In this document: piece after piece, positions 1 to 5,687 of the stretch
Layout: every line of letters starts with the position of its first letter
Numbering within the stretch: position 1 is the first letter of the stretch
From: SAR202 cluster bacterium
GTDB taxonomy: Bacteria; Chloroflexota; Dehalococcoidia; Lucifugimonadales; UBA826
Length of the DNA stretch: 5,971 nucleotides
Reading direction: 5' to 3'
Assembly (NCBI GenBank): GCA_009392675.1
Contig: VFFY01000126.1
Coordinates: 1 to 5,971 of the forward strand
Position numbers and translations under genes: made by a program
The notes under the pieces: model-generated
What the model was told of the DNA's origin: nothing
What the model saw: only the letters and a program-made list of their open reading frames with translations
Databases searched by the model: none

Positions 1-372
1 ACAGGACGGAAGATATATGAGGGGGCTGGAATAACTGCCGCAGATTTATCTTTCGAAAATATGTACGATGGATTTACCCAGTTTCACCAATTTCACCTTG
101 AAGGTCTTGGGTATAGAGGGATAGGGGTTGGAGATGCATTGGATTTTTACCAAACCGATATAAGTATTGAAGGTCCAAATCCGGTGTCCCCTAGTGGAGG
201 AAACATAGGTAGCGGTAGAAGTAGGTTCTGGATGCACACTGATTCCATACAGCAGCTGCAGGGCCGGGCTGGAGGAAGGCAAATCACGGGTGTAAATGCT
301 GAGATTGGTGTTTCAGGAGGCCCAATGCCTCTTGGAGGAAATTATACGGTTTGGAGCGCAACACCAGACTAA
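1..372 (+). CDS. Thiolase-like (SCP2/lipid-transfer type) protein, C-terminal part
   Basis: The reading frame is open from base 1 to the TAA at 370-372. It gives 123 residues, so the start and the N-terminal domain lie outside the window. The fragment matches the thiolase C-terminal domain as I know it. A Y-D-G-F motif (residues 22-25 of the fragment) sits where SCP2-thiolases have HDCF. It is followed by an L-E-G-L-G-Y helix, a GG-N-I-G-S-G-R glycine loop (66-73), the family-typical Q-L-Q-G-x-A-G-x-R-Q (about 84-94) and a closing glycine-rich strand ending G-G-N-Y. The usual G-H-P histidine is replaced by G-R-S, and neither the HDCF nor the C-x-G cysteine is present. Ordinary thiolysis or Claisen condensation is therefore doubtful. 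Known relatives of this kind include thiolase-fold aldolases that work with a DUF35 partner. That role is only a possibility here, since no partner is in view. A short HAD gene follows on the same strand. Confidence 0.82.
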   Translation, partial: TGRKIYEGAGITAADLSFENMYDGFTQFHQFHLEGLGYRGIGVGDALDFYQTDISIEGPNPVSPSGGNIGSGRSRFWMHTDSIQQLQGRAGGRQITGVNAEIGVSGGPMPLGGNYTVWSATPD

Positions 373-393
373 AACACATTATTTTAATAAAGT

Positions 394-399
394 GGAAGA
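394..399 (+). promoter_or_regulatory. Ribosome binding site for the HAD gene (TTG start)
   Basis: GGAAGA lies 5 nt before TTG 405. This favours TTG 405 over the other in-frame TTG at 351, which falls inside the thiolase-like gene and would add 18 non-conserved residues before the phosphatase motif. Confidence 0.5.
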
Positions 400-404
400 A
401 TAAT

Positions 405-749
405 TTGGCGATACTAATTAGCTTTGATATAGACGGCACTATGGAAATAGGGGACCCCCCTGGGGCAGTAACTTTGGAGATGGTGAAAACAGCTCGGGCC
501 AGGGGAATAATCACAGGGAGCTGTTCTGACAGGCCTATGAGTGCCCAGAGGGCACTCTGGGAAGAATACGGTGTCGAATACGATTTTGTTTGTTATAAGC
601 ATCTTTTATCCGATCTTAAAACTCAGTTTGAGGCTGAAGAGTACTATCATGTAGGGGACAGGGACGACCTGGACCGGAAATATGCGATTAAAGCAGGGTT
701 TGGTTTTTTCTGGCCTGATGAGGCAGCTGCAAATCCTTTGCTCCTTTGA
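405..749 (+). CDS. Minimal HAD-superfamily hydrolase-like protein (114 aa)
   Basis: The HAD motifs are legible in order. Motif I is F-D-I-D-G-T (Asp8 nucleophile, Asp10 acid/base), almost at the N-terminus. Motif II is a candidate Ser in I-T-G-S-C-S-D-R-P (Ser39 or Ser41). Lys65 or Lys72 could be the motif III lysine. Motif IV is V-G-D-R-D-D-L-D (Asp85, Asp90), followed by the common A-x-x-A-G-F turn. At 114 residues it is much shorter than usual HAD phosphatases (commonly 200 or more). There is no room for a cap domain, so it would be a capless Rossmann core. The expected activity is phosphoryl transfer, perhaps acting on a macromolecule or needing a partner; the substrate is unknown. The first two bases of the TTG start fall 33 nt after the thiolase-like stop codon and oxc begins 70 nt downstream, so cotranscription is plausible. 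A start at TTG 351 would overlap the upstream gene and looks less likely. Confidence 0.72.
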   Translation: MAILISFDIDGTMEIGDPPGAVTLEMVKTARARGIITGSCSDRPMSAQRALWEEYGVEYDFVCYKHLLSDLKTQFEAEEYYHVGDRDDLDRKYAIKAGFGFFWPDEAAANPLLL

Positions 750-807
750 AGTAATCTCTGATTTTTTCGACCAATAGGCCGTTTGTTCTCAGAATAAAAC
801 GATTGAC

Positions 808-813
808 AAGGAG
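808..813 (+). promoter_or_regulatory. Ribosome binding site for oxc
   Basis: AAGGAG lies 6 nt before ATG 820. It fixes the start and shows that the extra N-terminal segment of about 17 residues ahead of the conserved T-D-G is probably translated. Confidence 0.75.
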
Positions 814-819
814 ACCCAC

Positions 820-2565
820 ATGGCTGATTCAACCGGTGCTGCGAATGGTGAGGAAGTTGCTGGTACTGAAAATCTAACTGACGGCTTTACCCTAGTTATT
901 GATGCACTTAAACTCAATGATATTAAGACCATTTATAACGTGCCCGGTATTCCCATAACAGATCTTGGTCGTATGATGCAGGCTTCTGGGATGCGGATAC
1001 TTTCGTTTAGACATGAACAAAACGCTGGCTATGCGGCAGGTGCATCAGGGTTCCTTACGAAAAAACCTGGAATCTGCTTAACAGTGTCAGCTCCTGGGTT
1101 TCTAAATGGCCTGACGGCTTTAGCTCATGCTACGACAAATTGCTTTCCAATGATTCTGATTAGTGGTTCTTCAGAGAGAGAGATTGTCGACTTGCAACAA
1201 GGGGACTATGAGGAAATGGACCAGCTTGCAGTGGCTAAACCACTTTGTAAAGCTGCCTACAGAGTCCTCAATGTCGAAGATATAGGGATTGGTATTGCTC
1301 GTGCGATACGAGCTGCTGTTTCTGGTCGGCCTGGAGGTGTCTATTTGGATTTACCAGGCAAACTTTTCACTCAGGTTATTGATGCCGATGAAGGTGCGAA
1401 ATCTTTAGTTGAAGTAATTGACGCTGCTCCAAGTCAACTTCCCTCATCTCAGTCAGTTGACAGAGCGTTAAATTTACTCAAAGGCGCCGAACGACCACTT
1501 ATTATTTTGGGCAAAGGAGCAGCTTATTCACAGGCAGATGACGATATTCGAAATTTTGTAGAAAAAAGCGGGATCCCGTACCTTCCTATGAGTATGGCAA
1601 AGGGACTTTTACCAGATAATCACCCCCAGTCTGCCTCGGCTGCAAGATCCTTGGTGTTGAAAGACTCAGATGTAGTAATGCTTATAGGAGCCAGGATAAA
1701 TTGGCTCCTTTCTCACGGCAAAGGAAGGACATGGGGTGATCAAGCCAAGAAATTTATCCAGGTAGATATAGAACCAAAAGAAATGGACAGCAATGTTGAA
1801 ATTGCTGCGCCAGTAGTAGGTGATATAGGTTCTTGTGTTAAATCGCTTCTTGAGGGTATGGGGGAAGAGTGGCCGAAACCTCCGTCAGAATGGACAGAAG
1901 AGGTAAAAGACAAAGTCGAAACTAATGTTGCGAGAATGGCTCCCAGACTTGAAAACGACAACAACCCAATGGATTTCCACGGAGCACTTGGTGCTTTGAA
2001 AAAAATTATTAAAGAGCGCCCTGATTCTGTTCTAGTTAATGAGGGTGCAAACACTCTTGATTTCGCAAGGACAGTAATTGATATGTACAAGCCCAGGAAG
2101 CGACTGGACGTAGGCACCTGGGGTGTAATGGGAATTGGAATGGGCTCTGCAATTGCTGCAGCCGTTGAAACAGGTCAACCTGTGCTCGCTATAGAAGGTG
2201 ACAGCGCATTTGGTTTCTCAGGTATGGAAATTGAGACGATCTGCCGCTACAACCTTCCTGTATGTGTCGTTGTTTTCAATAACAGTGGCATATATCGTGG
2301 TATGGACACAAATCCTACCGGAGGTTCCGATGCTGCAACAACCGTTTTTGTCAAAGATTCAAGGTACGACAAAATGATAGAGGCGTTTGGTGGAGTTGGG
2401 GTAAGCGTAACATCACCAGATGAACTGACTAGTGCTGTAAATGAAGCCATGGATTCAGGAAGACCTACATTAATCAATGCCGTTATAGATAGTAGTGCAG
2501 GGACAGAAAGTGGAAGAATCGGAAATTTGAATCCCAAAAGCGTGGTCGCAGCCAAAAAGGAATAG
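820..2565 (+). CDS. oxc: Oxalyl-CoA decarboxylase
   Basis: This is a 581-residue thiamine-diphosphate enzyme that converts oxalyl-CoA to formyl-CoA and CO2 in the cytosol, normally as a tetramer. Close similarity to the E. coli and Oxalobacter enzymes, as I recall them, runs the whole length. The N-terminal pyrimidine-binding domain carries the cofactor-activating glutamate (Glu66 in F-R-H-E-Q) and the runs L-T-V-S-A-P-G-F-L-N-G and V-D-L-Q-Q-G-D-Y-E-E. The central domain has L-G-K-G-A-A-Y-S-Q and I-G-A-R-I-N-W-L. The diphosphate-binding domain has G-T-W-G-V-M-G-I-G-M-G and the metal/ThDP motif from G460-D461-S462 to N487-N488. The C-terminal lid has E-S-G-R (563-566). Differences from those proteins are an N-terminal extension of about 17 residues and N-V-P-G-I-P (40-45) where E. 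coli and Oxalobacter have G-V-V-G-I-P. In known pathways it works with a formyl-CoA:oxalate CoA-transferase, which is absent from this window. No clear promoter of its own is visible in 750-819. Confidence 0.97.
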   Translation: MADSTGAANGEEVAGTENLTDGFTLVIDALKLNDIKTIYNVPGIPITDLGRMMQASGMRILSFRHEQNAGYAAGASGFLTKKPGICLTVSAPGFLNGLTALAHATTNCFPMILISGSSEREIVDLQQGDYEEMDQLAVAKPLCKAAYRVLNVEDIGIGIARAIRAAVSGRPGGVYLDLPGKLFTQVIDADEGAKSLVEVIDAAPSQLPSSQSVDRALNLLKGAERPLIILGKGAAYSQADDDIRNFVEKSGIPYLPMSMAKGLLPDNHPQSASAARSLVLKDSDVVMLIGARINWLLSHGKGRTWGDQAKKFIQVDIEPKEMDSNVEIAAPVVGDIGSCVKSLLEGMGEEWPKPPSEWTEEVKDKVETNVARMAPRLENDNNPMDFHGALGALKKIIKERPDSVLVNEGANTLDFARTVIDMYKPRKRLDVGTWGVMGIGMGSAIAAAVETGQPVLAIEGDSAFGFSGMEIETICRYNLPVCVVVFNNSGIYRGMDTNPTGGSDAATTVFVKDSRYDKMIEAFGGVGVSVTSPDELTSAVNEAMDSGRPTLINAVIDSSAGTESGRIGNLNPKSVVAAKKE

Positions 2566-2651
2566 GTAATTAAGTATAGACTTTAGAACCTTAATGGAAT
2601 GTAGATTTTGAATTGGTTTTTGGCTACTTCCCTCGAACCGTACCTGCTCCC

Positions 2652-2737
2652 ATCCCAAATAATTGAAAAATACTCGATATTTGCTAGACCCTAGAGAGAG
2701 TATTTCGGAAAGTATATTCAATTATTTCTTAAGGGAT
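2652..2737. repeat. Nested inverted repeat between convergent oxc and ald
   Basis: Three arms pair perfectly in order: ATCCC (2652-2656) with GGGAT (2733-2737), AAATAATTGAA (2657-2667) with TTCAATTATTT (2717-2727), and AAATACTC (2668-2675) with GAGTATTT (2698-2705). A small CTAG-ACC-CTAG stem (2684-2694) sits in the loop. The left arm is continuous over 24 nt. The right arm is interrupted by unpaired stretches of 11 nt (2706-2716) and 5 nt (2728-2732). It begins 5 nt past the ald stop codon. It could be a terminator, an mRNA 3'-end stabiliser or the remnant of a palindromic element. Confidence 0.7.
2657..2705 (-). terminator. Probable ald terminator (inner hairpin plus U-rich tail)
   Basis: Read on the minus strand, the inner hairpin (arms 2698-2705 and 2668-2675) is followed directly by a T-rich stretch, so its 3' arm continues as GAGTATTTTTCAATTATTT. 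This resembles an intrinsic terminator for ald, although the stem is AT-rich and the loop is long (22 nt). In the oxc direction the hairpin has no T-run after it, so termination of oxc is less supported. Confidence 0.4.
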
Positions 2738-2742
2738 AATAT

Positions 2743-3837
2743 CTAACTCATTCCCAATGCCTTAGATACTGACGGGTTCATTAGTCGCCCATTGTCTACA
2801 TTCAATCCTATGGAAAGAGAAGTATCTGTAGCGAGGGCATCTTTTACACCTTTATCCGCTAATAATTTTGTGTAGGGTAGGGACACGTTAACGAGGGCCT
2901 CAGTAGCTGTTCGAGGGACGGCACCAGGCATATTGCGTACACAGTAATGAGTCACACCGTCCTCTACATAAACTGGATCACTGAGTGTTGTCTCTCTACT
3001 AGTTTCGATACATCCACCTTGGTCGATACAAGCATCGATTATTACAGAACCTTTTTGCATCGATTGCACCATGGATTTAGTGACTATCTTGGGGACTGAT
3101 CCTCCCGCGTCCCGAATTGCTCCAATAACGACATCAGCTAATTCAACCGCCTCCTCTATTTTGTTGCTTGAAGACGTTGCTATTTTCAGTTTAGGGTGAT
3201 TGTTTAGCGATTCTTGAAGCTGACCAAGGCGCTGTTTTCCTCGGCTTAATACTGTTACTTCTGCTCCCATATTTAGCGCTAATTCAGCTGAATGAAATCC
3301 CGCCGTACCGGCACCAAGTATTACCACTTTTACAGGATTTGCACCAGAAATATTACTTAGAAGTTTTCCTGTACCACCTTGTGGACTTTTTAGGTAATGC
3401 GTTGCTACATCTACAGCTAATCTACCGGTCAAAGCGCTCATTGGCTTTAAAATTGGTAGAGATCCGTCAGTCATTTCAATAGTTTCATATGCGATAGCTG
3501 TGACTCTACTTTTCAGCAAGGCTTCAGTTAGTTTTGGGTTGGCTCCTAGGGAAAGGAAAGAGAAACTCGTAAGACCTGGGCGTAAAAGTTCGCATTCATA
3601 TAATTGGAATTCTTTTACTTTTACAATTAATTCTGAAGCTGAGAATAAAGCCTCAGGCTTTTGAATTAACTCAGCACCCACTTTCTCATAGCTATCATTT
3701 GGTATACCACTGCCGACTCCAGCATTTTGTTCAACCAGTACCCGATGACCACTTTTTATCAAAGTGTCTACGCCGTCAGGCGTTATGCCGACTCTTAGTT
3801 CTTGATCTTTGGTTTCTTTAGGGAGTCCTATGATCAT
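2743..3837 (-). CDS. ald: Alanine dehydrogenase family protein, variant active site
   Basis: The 364-residue length and architecture match alanine dehydrogenase, which interconverts L-alanine and pyruvate plus ammonia with NAD(H). It starts M-I-I-G-L-P-K-E, the family hallmark. It keeps the substrate-site Arg15 and the V-K-E lysine (Lys75). The Rossmann loop is G-A-G-T-A-G (175-180). I-D-Q-G-G (271-275) and N-M-P-G-A-V-P-R-T (302-310) are both typical. Two key positions differ. The catalytic His of the L-H-L motif (His96 in the Mycobacterium enzyme) is Ser96, in L-S-L. The acidic residue closing the second Rossmann strand, usual for NAD selection, is Ser198 followed by Arg199, which suggests a preference for NADP. 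It may therefore be a paralogue with another substrate; the symbol marks the family, not a proven activity. No good Shine-Dalgarno precedes ATG 3837. The gene is divergent from the hydrolase and convergent with oxc. Confidence 0.85.
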   Translation of the reverse strand: MIIGLPKETKDQELRVGITPDGVDTLIKSGHRVLVEQNAGVGSGIPNDSYEKVGAELIQKPEALFSASELIVKVKEFQLYECELLRPGLTSFSFLSLGANPKLTEALLKSRVTAIAYETIEMTDGSLPILKPMSALTGRLAVDVATHYLKSPQGGTGKLLSNISGANPVKVVILGAGTAGFHSAELALNMGAEVTVLSRGKQRLGQLQESLNNHPKLKIATSSSNKIEEAVELADVVIGAIRDAGGSVPKIVTKSMVQSMQKGSVIIDACIDQGGCIETSRETTLSDPVYVEDGVTHYCVRNMPGAVPRTATEALVNVSLPYTKLLADKGVKDALATDTSLSIGLNVDNGRLMNPSVSKALGMS

Positions 3838-3842
3838 AAAAT

Positions 3843-3857
3843 TTACTGTTACTGTTA
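3843..3857. repeat. Short tandem repeat in the ald 5' leader
   Basis: TTACTGTTACTGTTA is two and a half copies of a 6-bp unit. It lies 6-20 nt upstream of the ald start codon, where a Shine-Dalgarno would normally be. On the transcript it reads TAACAGTAACAGTAA. It may be chance. Confidence 0.5.
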
Positions 3858-3862
3858 TGGAT

Positions 3863-3891
3863 TTGACCCAGTATATATGGACTGATTTAAT
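3863..3891 (+). promoter_or_regulatory. Sigma70-type promoter for the alpha/beta hydrolase gene
   Basis: The -35 box TTGACC (3863-3868) and the -10 box TTTAAT (3886-3891) each match consensus at 5 of 6 positions, with an ideal 17-bp spacer. Transcription would start near 3898, leaving a leader of about 40 nt before ATG 3938. Confidence 0.62.
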
Positions 3892-3898
3892 AGCTGAA
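3870..3898 (-). promoter_or_regulatory. Candidate ald promoter, overlapping the divergent promoter
   Basis: On the minus strand TATACT (3870-3875) is a good -10 box, 17 bp from a weak -35, TTCAGC (3893-3898). An alternative is TATAAA (3906-3911) with TTGGCT (3930-3935) at 18 bp spacing, which would give a longer leader. Either one overlaps or abuts the rightward promoter. Confidence 0.3.
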
Positions 3899-3926
3899 GT
3901 ACTATTTTATAGCCATCTTTCTACTT

Positions 3927-3931
3927 AGGAG
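3927..3931 (+). promoter_or_regulatory. Ribosome binding site for the alpha/beta hydrolase
   Basis: AGGAG lies 6 nt before ATG 3938. It favours this ATG over the in-frame ATG three codons later. Confidence 0.75.
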
Positions 3932-3937
3932 CCAATC

Positions 3938-4771
3938 ATGCCTAGTATGCCAAACGCACAAATCGCCCAGATCAATGGGAATTCACTTGCTTTTTATGAG
4001 TGGGGTGAAAAAGGCAACCCAGTTTTAGTTTGTCTTCACAGCCATACTAATTCTGCTGCTTCTTGGAGAGAGTTTGCTGAGTTCGCATCTTCTAAATATC
4101 ACGTTTTTGCTCTAGATCAACGTGGGCATGGAAATAGTGAGTGGGCAAATGACGGATATGCTAGGGTTAGATTTGTAGAAGACCTGTCTGAATTTGTCAA
4201 AATAAATGAATTTGAAACTATCACGCTTGTAGGGTGCTCGATGGGTGGGTGGCATTCGATTCTGTACACAGTTACTAACCAAAGCGTTGTAGATCGGATT
4301 GTTATGGTTGATATAGCACCAGAGCCTTCACCGGAAAGGCTTCAAGCTCCCCCTGCTGCTCCTGCTCCCATGGAATTTCAGGCTCTTGAAGATGGTTACC
4401 AATGGCTCAGATCTGGGAACCTTTTAGCTTCAGATGAACGCTTACATGAAGAAGCGGAATCTAGGTTGAAGCAAACAGATTCAGGTACTTGGACATGGAA
4501 AGCGGACTTAAATGGCTTCGATAATCCACTCCCAGATATGACTAGCACCGAATTAATTGATAGATACTGGTCTGCCATAGAGAACATACAATGCCCAATA
4601 TTTGAGATTAGAGGGGCAGAAAGTGGCCTTGTGAGCGACGATACTATCAATAAGATGAAAACCCTTGGTAAAGACGTGACATATGTTGATGTAGCAAGTG
4701 CAGGACATGTAGTGATGGTGGATCAACCTGAAGCCTTCATAGAAGCTGTCAGAGGATTTGTTGGGCTTTAG
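3938..4771 (+). CDS. Alpha/beta-fold hydrolase
   Basis: This 277-residue cytosolic protein has no signal peptide or membrane segment. The alpha/beta hydrolase landmarks appear in order. An oxyanion-hole region follows strand 3 (V-C-L-H-S-H-T-N-S, around His34). D-Q-R-G-H-G (60-65) is next. The nucleophile elbow G-C-S-M-G-G has the candidate catalytic Ser101. A lid-like insert (about 128-215) begins with a Pro/Ala-rich stretch (A-P-P-A-A-P-A-P near 137-144). S-A-G-H carries the candidate catalytic His257. The catalytic acid is unclear: R-G-A-E-S-G has Ser or Gly where relatives usually have Asp, leaving Glu228 or Asp125 (V-D-I-A-P) as candidates. The HG of the oxyanion loop is also H-S-H. The fold is certain but the substrate (ester, lactone or C-C bond) is not. 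It has its own promoter and Shine-Dalgarno and is divergent from ald, so it may be regulated with it or independently. Confidence 0.9.
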   Translation: MPSMPNAQIAQINGNSLAFYEWGEKGNPVLVCLHSHTNSAASWREFAEFASSKYHVFALDQRGHGNSEWANDGYARVRFVEDLSEFVKINEFETITLVGCSMGGWHSILYTVTNQSVVDRIVMVDIAPEPSPERLQAPPAAPAPMEFQALEDGYQWLRSGNLLASDERLHEEAESRLKQTDSGTWTWKADLNGFDNPLPDMTSTELIDRYWSAIENIQCPIFEIRGAESGLVSDDTINKMKTLGKDVTYVDVASAGHVVMVDQPEAFIEAVRGFVGL

Positions 4772-4792
4772 AGATTAGGCCTTTAATTTTAA

Positions 4793-5659
4793 TTATGAAC
4801 CGGTGAACCATCTGGAAAATGAGTCGACATGGCTCTGATTACCTGTTAGCTGGGTGGAAGTATCTTCAATGGACTCTGATAGGCTTTTTCGGCCTGTAAT
4901 TAGCAATGCGAATTCACTTGGTGAGGTGTGTATTTCCGCATCTGAATCAAAGGAATTAATTGGGACCTCTTCTATATCCAATTCACCTATGGCGCTGGCT
5001 ATCCGTAGCCCATTTGCAGTACTAAAATTAACTGCTAGCGTCTGTGAAGGGCTCTCAGTAGAATCAGTGGTTTTAAACCATCGGTTGATAAGCTTATTGC
5101 AGAAATACTCAGGCAATAGCGGCGCTAATCCTGTGTCGACCAAATATTCTTTATTTACGGCATTTAAGGCATCCCAGGCATGAATTGTCGACTCAAACAG
5201 AGTCCATAAAAGGATTCCCTGAACCGAAACCCAATTTACGGGATGATATGCCGGCAAATTCCATTGGTTGTCTTGGCAAGAATTAAAGCCATCCAATAAT
5301 CTCTGAAATCTAAGTTCTAATTCGTTGATTAGTGCATCTTTTGAATCGAAATTTTTACTAGTTTCCTTAGCTCTTTCCGAGAGGCGTCCAGCTAGTGATT
5401 TGCCGTCTAGAGTACCTGGTTCATCTCTCGAACTATTGGGATCATCTAAAATGTTTTCTTCATTTTTTGCCGAATCTATAAAAATAAGATAATTAGTCAC
5501 TACTGATGATAGGTGTGCCATTACATCTTTCACTGTCCAGTCATCGCAGCGACTTTGAGTTGACCAATCTTCTTCAGTTAAGTTTTTAAGTTGGGCGATC
5601 AATTTTGGAGAGAAGCCATTTAATTGTTGCAAAATCTGATCCTGTTTTTCTTTTATCAA
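4793..5659 (-). CDS. DinB/maleylpyruvate isomerase (MDMPI) family protein
   Basis: This 288-residue protein has an N-terminal four-helix domain of the DinB/MDMPI type. The signature W-S-T-Q-S-R-C-D-D-W-T-V-K-D-V-M-A-H-L (32-50) supplies His49. F-E-S-T-I-H-A-W-D (155-163) supplies Glu156 and His160. These three are the likely metal ligands. The C-terminal part (about 205-288) resembles the SCP2-like MDMPI C domain, with the recognisable T-S-P-S-E-F-A-L-L-I-T-G-R-K (245-258). Characterised members use mycothiol or another low-molecular-weight thiol for isomerisation or transfer, but most homologues are uncharacterised, so no reaction should be assigned. The central segment around 65-105 is acidic and hydrophilic and probably flexible. 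The start is TTG 5659, supported by the strong upstream GGGGG-type site. It converges on the hydrolase with 21 bp between the two stop codons. Confidence 0.85.
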   Translation of the reverse strand: MIKEKQDQILQQLNGFSPKLIAQLKNLTEEDWSTQSRCDDWTVKDVMAHLSSVVTNYLIFIDSAKNEENILDDPNSSRDEPGTLDGKSLAGRLSERAKETSKNFDSKDALINELELRFQRLLDGFNSCQDNQWNLPAYHPVNWVSVQGILLWTLFESTIHAWDALNAVNKEYLVDTGLAPLLPEYFCNKLINRWFKTTDSTESPSQTLAVNFSTANGLRIASAIGELDIEEVPINSFDSDAEIHTSPSEFALLITGRKSLSESIEDTSTQLTGNQSHVDSFSRWFTGS

Positions 5660-5664
5660 ACCTA

Positions 5665-5672
5665 CCCCCTTT
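5665..5672 (-). promoter_or_regulatory. Ribosome binding site deciding the TTG start of the MDMPI-type gene
   Basis: On the minus strand AAAGGGGG lies 5 nt before TTG 5659. No in-frame ATG is available nearby upstream, so the TTG start is well supported. Confidence 0.6.
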
Positions 5673-5687
5673 CTCAGAGAAGCTTCT
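5671..5687. repeat. Overlapping palindromes upstream of the MDMPI-type gene
   Basis: TTCTCAGAGAAGCTTCT contains two overlapping perfect palindromes: TTCTC-A-GAGAA (5671-5681) and AGAAGCTTCT (5678-5687). Together they make three alternating TTCT/AGAA half-sites. They sit directly upstream of the ribosome binding site, in the leader or promoter-proximal region, where an operator or small hairpin could act. No binding protein is known from the sequence. Confidence 0.4.

Noticed and set aside
351..404. Possible upstream TTG start (351) for the HAD gene
   Set aside because: It overlaps the thiolase-like coding sequence, adds 18 non-conserved residues before motif I and has a poorer ribosome site than TTG 405.
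753..767. AATC-TCT-GATT stem followed by a T-run, as a terminator before oxc
   Set aside because: The stem is only 4 bp and AT-rich, too weak to call an intrinsic terminator.
1740..2117. Minus-strand 125-codon ORF inside oxc
   Set aside because: It lies wholly opposite highly conserved oxc coding sequence and has a Ser/Leu-rich composition typical of an antisense shadow.
2569..2595. ATTAAG / CTTAAT inverted repeat just after the oxc stop codon
   Set aside because: The stem is 6 bp and AT-rich with a 15-nt loop and no T-run, so chance is a fair explanation.
2610..2655. GGTTCGAGG on the minus strand resembling a tRNA T-arm
   Set aside because: The flanking bases do not pair as a T-stem, and no acceptor, D-arm or anticodon arm can be found around it.
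4854..5183. Plus-strand ORF opposite the MDMPI-type gene
   Set aside because: It is antisense to a gene with recognisable domain motifs, and its own translation shows no family features.
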